A stretch of DNA of 64,000 bases, taken from assembly GCA_027579435.1 (NCBI GenBank), contig JANBPK010000006.1:83025-147024 (forward strand), given 5' to 3'. Shown here piece after piece: positions 1 through 11,201 of the stretch (the first letter of the stretch is position 1; every line of letters begins with the position of its first letter). The translations under genes and the position numbers were made by a program. The notes under the pieces were generated by a model. The model worked only from the letters and a program-made list of their open reading frames with translations, searched no databases and had not been told where the DNA came from. This DNA comes from Candolleomyces eurysporus. Its lineage: Eukaryota > Basidiomycota > Agaricomycetes > Agaricales > Psathyrellaceae.

Positions 1-355
1 CAAAGACGGTGGTTCCAAGAAGGTGTAGAACAAGAGCCAGTGGTATTAATCGTTCACGTGCACTACTTCCCCCTGTTCATGTACAAACATGAAGGAAGTT
101 TTACCATCCCACTCACCCGACCCGCTCTTTGTACGGTCGGCGCTACAGCTCTGATTATGCACCTTTCGGTCAGAGTCGAGGAGTAGCAGAGACGTTTAAA
201 CCCTCTGAGTGTCACCATCGTAATGCCTCGCAGTCGGCAGGCATACCCACTAACCATGGGGACAACGGGCTGGAAAGAATATCCCTGGAAAAATTGAATG
301 ACATGCAGTGGGTATAAATACAGCAGCGAGCAAAGGCCCTATACATTCGAGCAGT
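1..355. other. left-edge intergenic stretch
   Basis: No convincing coding frame is visible. The short open frames on both strands lack splice-linked neighbours or any recognisable motif. This DNA lies just 3' of the disulfide isomerase stop codon (356-358) and presumably holds its 3' UTR and terminator. Confidence 0.5.
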
Positions 356-1481
356 CTATAGCTCATCTTTGACCTTCTCCGAGCCACCCTCTGTCTTTTC
401 TTCAGACGCCGGCTTCAAATTAGCGGTACCATCCACGATGGAATCGAAGTAATCCGTGAGCTCCTTCAACTTAGACACCCCTACATTCATTTGAAACGTC
501 AGTAAATATAATAGGAGAAGGGAAATGAAGAGAACGAGAAAAAGAAAAGTGGAACGAGCATCGGACCTTCATAAACAACGGGACTTGATGATCCAGAAGG
601 ATAAATCAAGACCTTCGATTTGCTATCTCCAAGCTCAACACCCGTCTCAGCAGTCGCTGCACCCTTGTCGTCTCGGTGTGTTCCAAACCGAAGTCGTCCG
701 TGATATTTGCTCGCGAGGACTTTCCAGAGCAGTGGGATCTTGGAATCTTTTGTGAGGAGAAGAGCTCGGTGTTCTTTCTTGTGCTATTGAGAGTCCAAGC
801 AGGTTAACGATATGAAAGGCTTCAATAGGAAATGGTAGTCCGCACCTTCTTAACCCAAGGTTTGAGATCCGCAACCTTCATGAGCTTGTCGGGACCGTTC
901 GGTACCCGCAAGCTAGCGAATTTGAAGAATCCACTAGCTGTTCTTTCGCCCTCATATGGCAGAGGTGCGAGGTGCTTTCCTCTTGGGAACAACTACAAAT
1001 CAAGCTCTTCTGTCAGTGTCGGAGCAGCTGTTATGGCGAAAGACTGGACACCTTGACAGTAGGGAACCCTTTCACGCCCTGCTCAGAACACAACCGCTTA
1101 TTCCCTTCATCATCACAGTCCACCGCATACGCAGGAATGAGCTTGCCCAAGCTCTCAGCGGCCTTGCTATACTCCGGTACCATCCGTTGACAGTGCTATT
1201 CGAAAGGCATGAGTCCGCAGTTCTTTCATTTCGAGAGGGCATGGCGTACCCCGCACCAAGGAGCAACAAACGCGACCAAGCTCGTTCCCTACGAAATAGT
1301 CATCCACATGAGCACTATGATCCTTCAAAGAAAGAAACTGAATAGTGCTTACATTCACTTCCATAGCCTTCTTGAAACCTTTTGCGTCTACCACCTTCAC
1401 CTTTGAGCTCTTCGGGAAGAGAGCACCGTACGCCAATGCTGGCGAAAGCGCCAGCATAAGAAGTGTACTGGGCAGGACCAT
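356..1481 (-). CDS. protein disulfide isomerase (MPD1/P5-like), ER lumen, KDEL-tailed
   Basis: This is a thiol-disulfide oxidoreductase of the ER lumen. The start (MVLPSTLLMLALSPALAYG) is a clear signal peptide. After the first exon (ends KKAMEVN), a short intron leads to GTSLVAFVAPWCG. A second intron splits the active site, and joining the exons gives an intact WCGHC redox motif followed by QRMVPEYSKAAESLGK. The thioredoxin fold continues with AYAVDCD and GVKGFPTVK (the cis-Pro region). A degenerate second thioredoxin-like domain follows (HRALLLTKDSKIPLLWKVLA, then VLIYPSG). The last exon ends EKVKDEL-stop, an ER-retrieval signal. Five introns all have GT...AG ends and keep the frame open. 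The length (about 300 residues) and single CGHC fit MPD1-type PDIs rather than two-active-site PDI. A UPR-like element lies about 105 bp upstream. The family call is strong; the exact orthologue is inferred. Confidence 0.88.
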
Positions 1482-1583
1482 CGTTCGTTATTCGTTATCG
1501 AGACGTTCGTGAAAGAAAACGGAGAATGAGGAGGGAGGAAATGGGCTGTGGGAATAAATAGCTTGAATTGCCGGCAACGTTGG

Positions 1584-1593
1584 TGACACGTCA
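1584..1593 (-). promoter_or_regulatory. candidate unfolded-protein-response element upstream of PDI
   Basis: TGACACGTCA is seen here; on the coding (minus) strand it reads TGACGTGTCA. The core TGACGTG matches the site bound by Hac1/XBP1-type bZIP factors. It lies about 105 bp upstream of the ATG of the ER disulfide isomerase, a gene class normally induced by ER stress. Function is inferred from sequence and position only. The rest of the 1482-1823 gap shows no gene. Confidence 0.45.
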
Positions 1594-1823
1594 TCCCGGT
1601 GAATTACCGCCATCAACCCTGGGCGTCAGACTCCAGTGACGCCGATGCGTTTAGCGCCGAGTGTCTCGGCCGTTCGCGAGGGATTCGTGCCAAACTGTTG
1701 AGTCAGAGCACTGCAAAATTCATCCATCGGGTATATATGGTGTCTATTAGCGAAAAATTACATCAAAACGCACGCGGAATCCTATTTAACGCCGCTCGTA
1801 TTACAACTGCCAGTCCGCTCTCG

Positions 1824-3840
1824 TCAATGACCCGGAGTCCGTGTCGGCGATGACAGATAATCCAGATCCTCCATCACGATTCCCGCGGAGCCCTCTACAC
1901 CCCTTTTCTCAGCTTCAGTCTCAGCGTTAACAGCACCTTGTGCCCACATAACCTCAGAAGGCTGATTCCGGATGGTCGATAAAGGAATCGCATCGACGCG
2001 GGATTGCATAGCGTTGATGTATTGCGGTTCGAGCAGACCTCGGATATGTAGGAGCATTCTGGAAGCAGTTAAAAGAAGTTAAGATTCTCGGGTTGAAAAT
2101 GATAGTTGAGTGCGGAGGAAAGTAGACTCACCGGCTACATATTGTTGCTTGTAGGCATTTCAGTAGTCTGTAATATATGGCGATCTTCAGAATGATTACT
2201 CGAGAGAGGGAGAGAGGGATAGGACAGACCCAACAGCAAGATACGATGCAAACGGGTCAAATATCCAGATGAAAAAATTCATAAATGACGTCCCTGTAGA
2301 GTACGCAAGCCTGAGTAAGAGAATTCAGTTCAAAGGCCTTAAAACTTGACTTACCCATGATGACTATTGTGATCGACGCAGAGAAAGAGAATTGTCGGTA
2401 CGGGGCATCAAGAATACGTGGAGAGTCCCGACTTACCGAGGTAATATACCAGACCTTCACGAACGGCACCTCACATCAACCAAGAGGATTCAAAAATCAT
2501 GGGAGATACACTCACCATCTGTAAACAACATCGTTATCAGCTTTGACGACCTATTCCCAGGCCCATCCACCACTTTCAAAAATTTCTCCACCTATTAGAG
2601 TTCACGCGCGTTGAAGTTGAGAACAAGACGTACTACAGGTGTATAGCTTCCACGCCGTTAGCAGGAATATCGCTGTTAAATGGCTCAGAAAGACCATGTA
2701 TGCGATAGCAGAAAGAGTCCGTGAACCCACTGGTCTCAAAGCAGACAAAGGGGATCCAAAACGTAATCAGCAACGGACGACATAGGGAGTGCACGCATCC
2801 CGAGAGACAGCCTCTGAGCCCTAGCACGCTGCTGGCCGAAACAACTGTTGTAAAATTTGTGATCAGTAACAATCAACTTTGCAGCAAAATGAAAACAGCT
2901 CTTCGTCTTACATGTCTCCAGGTGGATGATAATCAGAAAACATGCGACCATGTTCACGATAGATATCTAGGTAGAACAAGTTTCATCATGAACATGATAT
3001 CACAATATATCAAAGATGTAGATACTCACGAGAGCCAGCCCGCCTAGGAAATAGAGAACTGCTTTACTTTGATAAAGTGCATATGTCCGCATGATGAATA
3101 CACCTATCGGGAAGAACGTGAGGTAACGTCAACATGCAGAATGCTACAACTTACATTGAACGGTGGCGATTGCTACCACGCTCAACAGCGTCGAAGATAG
3201 TTCATAGTTCTTACAGCTACGGGTAGCATTTGTGGCGTCAGTACCCTGGGGAGTGGATGGCTACAGCAGCAGCGACGTACAACTGGGGATAAGTCAATGA
3301 TCAGGGTCAAACTTGAAAGCGGTGACTCTGAGCTCACCTCGGTCGTTGGATTCCACCGGAACTGTGCTATTCGAAATCAGCAGGGAGACGCAAAAACAAA
3401 CTCGCTCAACGCTTCCACCCTTGAGGAACTCGATTCGGAATACTCACCAGTCAAGTCTAGGAAGAATATTGCTGGTGGAAGGTACCGATTCTAGTGAAAT
3501 AGTTTGAATCGAGTTTTGGCAGATCAACAATACAACTCACACAAAGAAACAAAGACGTTCCAAAAGTCCTCCGAGCTTTCCACACCCGCTTGTACTACGA
3601 ACGCTCGGTCAAATCAACAGTACTGGGAATAGCTGGAGGACTGGAAAATGAACATACTTCTTCGTCCATCGTCAGAGCCATGTCCCAGAGCAAGATCGTT
3701 GCAGAAAGCACTTCACAGACAACAAAGAAAGTTGCTTCAGTCGCCGGGATTTAAAGAAAGAGGAGACCTAGGACTCACCAGATGTATACTAAACGCGATA
3801 TACCGATGATCCAGTCCCGATAAGAGAGCGCAAACACCAT
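1824..3840 (-). CDS. probable multi-pass membrane protein (DUF6533-like), many introns, possibly decayed
   Basis: A chain of short exons is visible on the minus strand. A plausible first exon starts at 3840 (MVFALSYRDWII); splicing at a GTATAT donor joins it to a hydrophobic exon reading ATFFVVCEVLSATILLWDMA then LTMDEE. Further on comes VFIMRTYALYQSKAVLYFLG, which matches the 'R-x-YALY-x-x-S' helix start typical of the Agaricomycete DUF6533 seven-TM family. Other hydrophobic exons occur near 2736-2957 and 2257-2469. A last exon (1824-2057) carries a soluble tail beginning MLLHIRGLLEP. I could not link every exon without stops, notably around 3300-3700, so this may be a degraded copy. The function of this family is unknown. 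Confidence 0.4.
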
Positions 3841-4669
3841 TAGCATCAGTCAGTGCTCCAGATTGACGACTAGGCTACATGGGACCCTTGGATCCTCTGC
3901 CCAACCATGGGCTCTACCAATGATATACATACACACCTTTGTCGCGATTATGCTATGGGTCAATTCCACGACGGGGTCTTGACGGGTCATGGAGGGAGGG
4001 TTGGGAAGGGTGATGGTGGAAGCATAGAGACAAGGAGTAGCTAGCACTGATGCGATTGGTGGGCGTGTGTTCGGCTTGAACGGCCAAGTCTGGCAGCTCG
4101 TGTACAAGAATATGATGATGCCTTGGAGCACGGACGCCAGAGGGTCACTGAGTGGAATTCCCAAAAGCTGCGGACTGATTGATATCGGACATGTCAACCG
4201 TTTCATGAATCCGGAGGGAGTTCTGTATGTGCTTGCTTGATCACGGCAGATCCGGACCCTTTCTTCGGGCATAGATACCAGGTACTGGGCGCCTCAGACT
4301 GAGAAGGGCTACGCTACATTCACTGGCCGGATCAATCAAACCGTGTTAGGAGCGCGAGCAGGTGGGCGCTCAGAGAATAATCAGCTTTGCGGGTTTGTCG
4401 GACTACCAGTTTTTTAGAAAAAGAGATTATTCCGTGAAAATATTCCACTTACCAAATCTTCTGTTTCCCGAGAGATGACTCGGAGGTTGCTCGGCTGGTA
4501 TCTATTCCATCCGGATTCCACCATCATCTCATTGGAAGCTTACCTTGATGGATGGCGTCCTGGATTCTGGATGAATGATGGATGAAGTCAAGCAGCCACG
4601 ATCTTGATGAACGTCCGTGAAAAGATGGGCGATAACCTTCAACGAACTACTGAGTGCTTATTCTTCTTT
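3841..4669. other. intergenic; one unconvincing ORF
   Basis: A 140-codon frame on the minus strand (3850-4272) has one hydrophobic patch (LASVLQGIIIFLYTS). It has no ATG context, family motif or splice-linked partner that I can defend. It could be a remnant of another membrane-protein gene. Nothing else is seen. Confidence 0.3.
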
Positions 4670-5741
4670 CTAGTACGAACCCGCATCGGACGGTACTACT
4701 GAGGCAGTGGGAGCGCTCTCCTTCACCAATGCCAGCCCGGAGGATCTGTGGTATCATGATTAGTGCCCAGCAACACCAGTGATAGTCAAAAACGAAGGAG
4801 TACGGACGTTCCAATTCTCTCAGCACCCGCTCGGAACATTCGAAGACATGAATCCAATGTTCTGACGCCTCCAGAAGCCTTCACCTTGACAAGCGCCTCA
4901 ACACCCTCCCCGACCTTGTTGTACGCTGCCACAGCTTGCCACATCAGCCGGACATCTTCCTCTGTTGCCTGTCCAACGCTGAAGCCGGTGCAAGTCTTGA
5001 CAAACGACGCTCCTGCCTCTGCAGCTAATAGGCATGCTGCGATCTTTAGCTTCCGTGACTTGAGAAGGCCCGTTTCAATGATGACTTTGACAAGAACGTT
5101 CTGGCAGGCGAGGATCACGGTTTTCAGGTGGTGGTAGATTTCGGAATAAGGGGGAGACGACGATAAGATAAGCCCAATGGGTAGCACCATATCAATCTCC
5201 TGTGCACCGTCCTGGATAGCTATTCTTGCTTCCCTGGATAGGGGCGAAGGCGGAAAGATATGATATCAGAACGATTAAAGATACGCCTAGAAAATCTGGT
5301 GTACTAACTCGGCTTTGGCACGAGGAGAGCCTGCACCCAACGGGAATCCAATAACACAACATACGAGAGTCTGTGAGCCCTGGACTCTTTCGGCAACCCG
5401 CCTTGCGTATATGCTATTGACGCAGCACGACTGCAACGATATCATCGCAGTAACCCCTGGTAAATTCGCCCGTACTCATCAAACGGAATCCAACTTGCCT
5501 TGAAACCGTATTGCAGAGCTTCGTCACACAGTTGATCGATTTGCTCTGGCGTTGCCTCCGGTTTTAGAAGGGTGTGGTCAATACCGAGTGGCAGTCGGAG
5601 ATCTGAGGCAGAAACGATGGAGGAGAATGATGTTGATGGGTTTTCGTTGGATGCTAGCGACGACAAGATCTGCTCTGATCGAGCGTCAATGAAAGACGCC
5701 CATTCTTCATTAGACCAGCTATCAGCTCGATTGCCAGCCAT
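4670..5741 (-). CDS. deoxyribose-phosphate aldolase
   Basis: This cytosolic class I aldolase cleaves 2-deoxyribose-5-phosphate to glyceraldehyde-3-phosphate and acetaldehyde during deoxynucleoside catabolism. The first exon carries LGIDHTLLKPEATPEQIDQL, the DERA N-terminal signature. The second exon has CCVIGFPLGA. The third has EIDMVLPIG, then VKVIIETGLL and SFVKTCTGFS (the Schiff-base lysine region and the second active-site lysine), then KASGGVRT and ERIGTS. A final intron (GTCCGT...CACAG) joins ERIGT to SSGLALVKE and a short tail ending AGSY-stop at 4670. Without that intron the protein would lack the phosphate-binding GTSSG turn, so the splice is well supported. Four exons are visible and all key motifs are intact. 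The start ATG at 5741 gives a normal-length N-terminus. The gene is single and unlinked to other nucleoside genes here. Confidence 0.9.
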
Positions 5742-6429
5742 ATCTTTTGCTTCGTTCGAATGGTTGAGAAGTATCTGAAGACTCCAGTCGGATCCTGGTT
5801 TTGCAATGGTAATGACTAGAACACGGAGAGCTCAGAGAGCGATCGAGGCCTTCGGAGCCTTTCGGTCCGCCAGGGCCGCACTTGAGTGGGAATTTGAAGC
5901 CTAGAGTTGCGGGCGACGCTCTTCAGCGACTACTATGGTCGTGCACTCTTCCTTCGAACGAGCTTTGGATTTGACGGATTGGATATTAATGTGAGTGTCA
6001 TTAGTATGTCCCTGCATAGCCTCCATTGATTTGGAAGCGGTGTCGATACTGAATATTTGCCATGGATTTACCCTGCGCACATGGTCTGCGTGGATATACA
6101 AAATATGATACTGGCTCTGGTGCAACTTTGGACCCGATAAGAATGATTTGACTACGTCTTACTTGCTCAATGCACCAGCATCTTGCTGCCCGGGCTGCGA
6201 GCGGTAGAGCGACAACAGCGATTAACTTGTCGACTATGGCTAAACAACACTGAACCAGAGCGAACGCCGACAGGTATACTCAAACTCAAGAACACCACTG
6301 CTCATGACTATCGAAACTCCAGAACTCGAACGGCGTAATGAGTTGAGTGGCCCAGATTGGGGCCTCAGAAGGCGGGACCAGTTCACAACCCAGGGCCACA
6401 GCCTTCTACCGTCCGTTATAAGTCCCGTC
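5742..6429. other. intergenic, no gene seen
   Basis: Only short open frames without motifs or splice partners occur between the DERA start and the decayed hydrophobin. The minus-strand frame at 5901-6125 has no hydrophobin or other signature. Confidence 0.4.
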
Positions 6430-6960
6430 AGCGATTATTCAACCAACATGGAAAATGGCAGGCAGAAGTATTTACGACACTAGCATCAGTGCAGCAGAGA
6501 GGCTAAGCAAATCTGAAATCGAGCATCGTCAGTATTTTCTTGTCTTTATACACTCTGAGTAAAAATTTCCATTCACCAAGAGATTCCAGACAGGCCGTTG
6601 GTGCTGATAGGAGAGCACATAATTACTAGTGCGTTAGTCAACGTATTTAAGCCAAGACCTATCGCGCCGTACCTCCAGAAGCTCCGACGGCGGTTCCCGA
6701 TGCGGAAGCAAGAAATTCCGTAAAGGTCAATGAGTTTGCCTATTTGGCACGCGCCAGCAATGGCGCATCGACATTGCTCATTGAGAGAGTCACGTACTGC
6801 CTGCACCCCGTCGTACCACTGCGATTCGCCTTCAGTTGCATTGGGTAGTGGGCACGCAGTGCGAGAAATATCCGCACCGGCGCTTGTGAAAGCAGTAAAA
6901 GACGAGATGGCGATGAGAGTGGCACAACGATACAAAAATCTTTGAAAAGAACGGCTAGTC
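6430..6960 (-). pseudogene. class I hydrophobin pseudogene
   Basis: The sequence follows the intact hydrophobins at 8.3 and 11.2 kb exon by exon. There is a signal-peptide-like stretch (LYRCATLIAISSFTAFTSAG), a segment aligned with the first Cys/Cys-Cys knot (ATEGESQWYDGVQ versus NTGPIQCCESVQ), a segment CSPISTNGLSGIS (versus CSPISVIGLPGNS), and a last Cys-Cys segment PLCCTDASV. The lesions are clear. The start ATG is replaced in the aligned position, the Cys-Cys pair has become Trp-Tyr, and in the spliced frame of the functional copies the CSAQPVCC segment contains two stops (TGA at the junction, TAG for Gln). A TATA-like box (TATAAAAA, about 7008-7016) remains upstream. A functional non-hydrophobin product is not supported. 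Confidence 0.75.
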
Positions 6961-7019
6961 TTAGGTGAAATACGAGTGGTGCGAGGCGTATCGCTACCTG
7001 AATCTCCCTTTTTATACCT

Positions 7020-8255
7020 CTCAGTTACCACATCCTATTTTGGCCAGTCACTCAATAATTTGGAGATTGAATCGTGCCTTCGTTCCATGTCATGAAGCTT
7101 CGTCGCACACCCAGGTATTTCACTAGCAGAATCTATTTAGAACGACTTCGTTCGTGCAACTTCCTTTGAGATGGACAAGTGGGATTGAGGAAAAAGAGCG
7201 ACTCTGACCAGGTGAGATGCATTTTAACTCGCAAACCTGATGACAAAAAGGATCGGATATCTGAATGATCCACGACCCCAACCGAGCGAGTTGTCTACTG
7301 GGGGGCCGGAAGCAGAAGATAGCTCAAACTTTACATTTCTTGCTGCAGTCCAATGTTAATTTGCTAGCCGGCCTTCTTTTTGGAGCAGACCCTACCCTAC
7401 ATTTATTGTGACGCATTAACAAGGGGACGCACCGCTCGACATTCAAATTGTGGCTTCCTGGCGCTTCTTTCCACCCGTCGGTAGATATTCACATCAGTTC
7501 GGTATCATCTACGTCGAGACTCATGGATAGTTATCTTATCAAAGGTTGCAAAAACCAAGTTCACTAGGAGAAATTCTGAATCTTCCGCCATTTAACCCTA
7601 TTTAGCCCTGCACTAATCACCGAGAGGGTTTGCCTTGTTAGCTCGAAAGGAGTAGACTGGATGAACAAGTCGGCAATTGGGATGTATAGCCCAAACTGAA
7701 TTTGCTGCTTCCGGTGAAATTTGGCATTACGACTGATCCTGCGGAGAACAACGCCTCGCAACAAGGTATGACTGGAAAGTCGGCGCTCCGTGAGTCCTCT
7801 TTGACCTTTTGAATGCCTCAGAGCTCGATTAGCCATCGCCTTGTATCTCCCTGATAATCTATTTCTCCCTAGGGAAACCGAGGCCGAGTAGGACCCCTAC
7901 TTACCGTATAGAATATACTTTTTCCCAATGAGTCCGCAAGGCACCGCCATATGGATCCCTCGACTGGTACTTCCGCATAAAACACAACAAAGATACATTC
8001 AACATTGACTGTCCAAATTCGTACAGAGACAACACAACGACCAAGCTTATTTAGTTACATTTTCCAGATATTTAAGCCACTCGATCAAACTGAAAACCAC
8101 GAACCGGAGAAGTATAGTACAAATAATTGAGCTCTCATGAAACGCTGACAAGCCAGATCCAAGACTTCTGGGATAGATCCAGTTCCTACAATTGGCGACC
8201 TATGCGCGTGAACACTTGCGCAAGGGTTGGAAACCTGGTGAGCTGAGTGGTACCC
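7020..8255. other. intergenic in hydrophobin island
   Basis: No supported gene. A 90-codon minus-strand frame (7564-7836) has no motif and no linked exon. The stretch separates the dead hydrophobin from the first intact one. Confidence 0.4.
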
Positions 8256-8858
8256 TCAAAGGATACTGATAGGGCTACAACCCAAGTTGACTACCCCATT
8301 CTGCGGTTTCATAAAAAGGTTCAGACTCTATATAGACTTTTCGAATCATGAAAGTCGCTTACAAAGTTGTTGTTAGAGCAGCACACGGTCTGGCCCTCGC
8401 TAGTATCAGATCGGATGTGAGGCTCTTTACTTTTCGGGAATATAAAGAAAGGGTGTTACTCACCACTGGGTTCCTTGGAGGACGGAGAGAACGGGAGAAC
8501 AGGTGACTGATAAAATGCTATCTCAGCATCACACTCAAGATGTGTACCACATCCGTTTTTCTTACTTCCAATGGGCAGAGCAATAGGTACGCCTATAGGC
8601 AAGATGCCTAGCAATAAATTAAGAAGCGACCCGCTGAGCTGTATGATTACAGCGTGTGAGCAGTCCTTCTCGACCAGTCAAGGCAAAGAAGAGACGTACA
8701 TTATTCTGAACAGACTCGCAGCACTGGATGGGACCGGTGTTGGCAGCGCACTCGGGTAGCGGGGGGTCCGGCTCGGTCCGTGCAACAATGGCACTGGCAG
8801 ACCCGAAGACAGCCATGAACAAGATGGTGAAGACAGCGGCAACACGGTAAAGCATCAT
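8256..8858 (-). CDS. class I hydrophobin (copy 1)
   Basis: This is a small secreted amphipathic protein that self-assembles at air-water interfaces and coats hyphae or fruit-body surfaces. The start MMLYRVAAVFTILFMAVFGS is the signal peptide. After splicing, the mature part has the eight-cysteine pattern C-x8-CC-x32-C-x11-C-x5-CC-x12-C: ECAANTGPIQCC in exon 1, ITCSPVLSVLQGTQC across two junctions, TVCCSNNNF, and NGVVNLGCSPISIL-stop at 8256. The long second loop (32 residues) marks class I. Introns fall at the same places as in the copy at 11.2 kb. The second ATG of the MM pair could also be used. A TATA box lies about 95 bp upstream, and a leader block is shared with copy 2. All cysteines are present, so the gene looks functional. 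Confidence 0.88.
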
Positions 8859-8895
8859 CTTGGGAAAAGAGTATTGGAGAAGAGGAAGTAGTAGC

Positions 8896-8924
8896 GAGTA
8901 GTAGTCGACTTTGGGAGGCAACTG
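8896..8924 (-). promoter_or_regulatory. hydrophobin leader block, copy 1
   Basis: Between the TATA box and the ATG of hydrophobin 1 is a block of about 29 bp that is nearly identical to 11899-11931 upstream of hydrophobin 2. The plus-strand core is GTCGACTTTGGGAGGCAACTG, differing from copy 2 by one T. It probably lies in the 5' UTR or at the transcription start. The pseudogene lacks it. Confidence 0.55.
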
Positions 8925-8952
8925 CTGAAGATACTGGCCTTTCACGAAGGCC

Positions 8953-8959
8953 TTTTATA
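8953..8959 (-). promoter_or_regulatory. TATA box of hydrophobin 1
   Basis: TATAAAAG on the minus strand, about 95 bp upstream of the ATG, is a typical position for a highly expressed hydrophobin gene. Confidence 0.6.
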
Positions 8960-11201
8960 CGTTTTTTGAAGCCCTGATTCGGTCTGACAAAATTTGGNTT
9001 TTTTTTCTTCATTTCGAGATTTCTGCCTTGAGAGCTACAGCCTTCACTTTACGTTCGCATCATCCCATTGGTCACTAGTCATTGGCTGACGGTATGCAGA
9101 GCGTCGTGTCGTAATCTCTAGGACATTTTCAGATGGACCGATCCGGTCGCACGAGCCTCGACAGGTACTATTGATTCGACCAGAGACTTTTGTTTTAATT
9201 TGGGCAGTGTTCTCCGTGATTGGTGGTGGTAATAGCGCGGGTCCGAGCAGGTACTGGAATGCCTCAGAATTCGACACTTTGAGATACAAAATGTGACATC
9301 ATGTGTTGCTCGTTCTGTCATTTTGAGGGCACTAACCACAATGACCAGGCCTATTGAGGCCTGAAGAGTCGCTAACTATTGGTTGACGGGATTTCCAAAA
9401 GATCTCAGCGACCTGAGCTTGAATATCATTTTCCGATACTTTGGAACCATCGCCGCTGAGTTGCAACCTTGAGCGCTTATTTTTGCAACATAAGGTTCTC
9501 CCCACAGCGAATGCTGGTGTAATATCTGTCTAGAGCTACCTAAATTTGTGGTTATGGGCCCGCTCGCTGCATTTACGAAGGGTTTTCGGTGAGGGGAGGC
9601 TTAGCTCGCTACCATGGCGAGGTTTTCATTGAGCGCCCGTGAAGCAGGTGTTGGCCACAGTACGCCACATTCTTCTGGGACCCCTGGCACCGTTACATGA
9701 TCATCCAAATATTGCCCGAATTTAGCAAGCATTGCCTAAAAACAGACCTCATCCTCCGACTCACGGTGTTGTGAATAACGAAATCGAATGCGAAATGAAC
9801 TGTTTCGTGACTGACCATCAGCCAGAAGAACGAAACCTCACGGCCGTCTCGGATTTCGGCCCTTCAAGTACCTACCACAGTTGCAGCTGAACCGAAACGA
9901 TGCCTGTGGAGGTCAATAAATCCGACTCGCGGTCCACCGTCCTTTATTGCGGCTTGAAGTGGACAGGATCCATAATTTGAACAATTCAAAGTCAATCAAC
10001 ACGAGAGCACGGAGGCTGGAAAGGCCTTTACGTCCAACTTGTTAATTTTTTTGCGCTGACCACAACTTGCCAGCGCTGTTACTTTCTACCTCTTTTCTTC
10101 GGCGGCTTTTACACTTAAAGTTTGGACGCACACGCGGAACTCCGAGACTCCGCGCATGATGAACATTGTACTGTCATGGACAGATGTATTTCTGCTCGGA
10201 AGTCAGCGGACCTTGACGTTACTGAACCCGAGTGGAATCCAAACTTCGGAGTCGTGGTATATTCTCAGGCCTCTACTTACTTTGTATGGCTCTCGAAGAT
10301 CACGGATCCTACGAAGCTAGTCCTAATTTGGAAGACTAACACATCTGGCTCGCGACGGAGAAGTTTCGAGGCATCCAGTTCAACCATACTGGTGAAATTC
10401 GACTCCACGATGTCGTCGCAAATACCTAACGTGTCACGGTGAGGGTTGCACTGGACTACGCGGTACCACATGCTGCTGTCAGAATTATGCCTCTGATTGG
10501 CTTAGCCCATCCATGGCGTCACAGATTGGTCGTAGAATTTATCAGTCAAGAAACTAATAAGACTGTTCACCGTCGAACGTTGGCAGAGGAAACCCACCAT
10601 TGGACGGAGAGAAGTGTACCTTGATGATCTTCGCCATCCATTCAGGTATGAAGAACACGGTTCCCCGTCAGCCAGTATGTAACAAGCAACCTTATTGGTC
10701 TCTGGGTGTCTCAACGTGATCTCAATTGGATGGCCAAACTGTGATATCTCTCCCAAAGTGGTCGACAAATTACGGTCGATGTAGGTCGTGATTGGGTGAA
10801 GAGAAATACCCTTTTACTCTGCCAGTCGTCCAGACTGATGGAAGGTCATTGGTCGATAACGCCTTACCCATTATACTGGTAGTGTGCGTGATACACCTCC
10901 GTTCGTCCAGAATGTCGGACCACACGAAGGTGCAACACAAGGAAAACACGTAACGCCGTAGCTCCGCCGGAGGCTCGAACAGAGTAATGAGTGCATTAGC
11001 TAGACCCAAAACCAGACAAATGGTAGTACCAAAGGGAGTCCCAAAGGGTATACACAAGAAATTGAAGAAAGAGTCGACTACGAAACAACCCCAAAAAACC
11101 ATGTACCAAGAGTGTCTTATCCTAGTTTCTCAGTCTAAGCATTCGAACCTGCCTATGTAAGTCGACCGAGAACCCAACGGTTTGGTTTTGAATCACCCCC
11201 T
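8960..11201. other. gene-poor stretch with broken ORFs
   Basis: No gene could be assembled. On the minus strand, 10380-11110 holds several open pieces. One is hydrophobic (11102 leftwards, with FGTTICLVLGLANALITLF). Another contains EWMAKIIKVHFSPSNGGFPL, which has a weaker counterpart at about 13.1-13.2 kb. This looks like a decayed or unrecognised gene. There is an ambiguous base at 8998. Between 9350 and 10100 I see no coding signal. Confidence 0.35.

Noticed and set aside
3850..4272. 140-codon minus-strand frame as a gene
   Set aside because: One hydrophobic patch only; no start context or family match, so left as intergenic.
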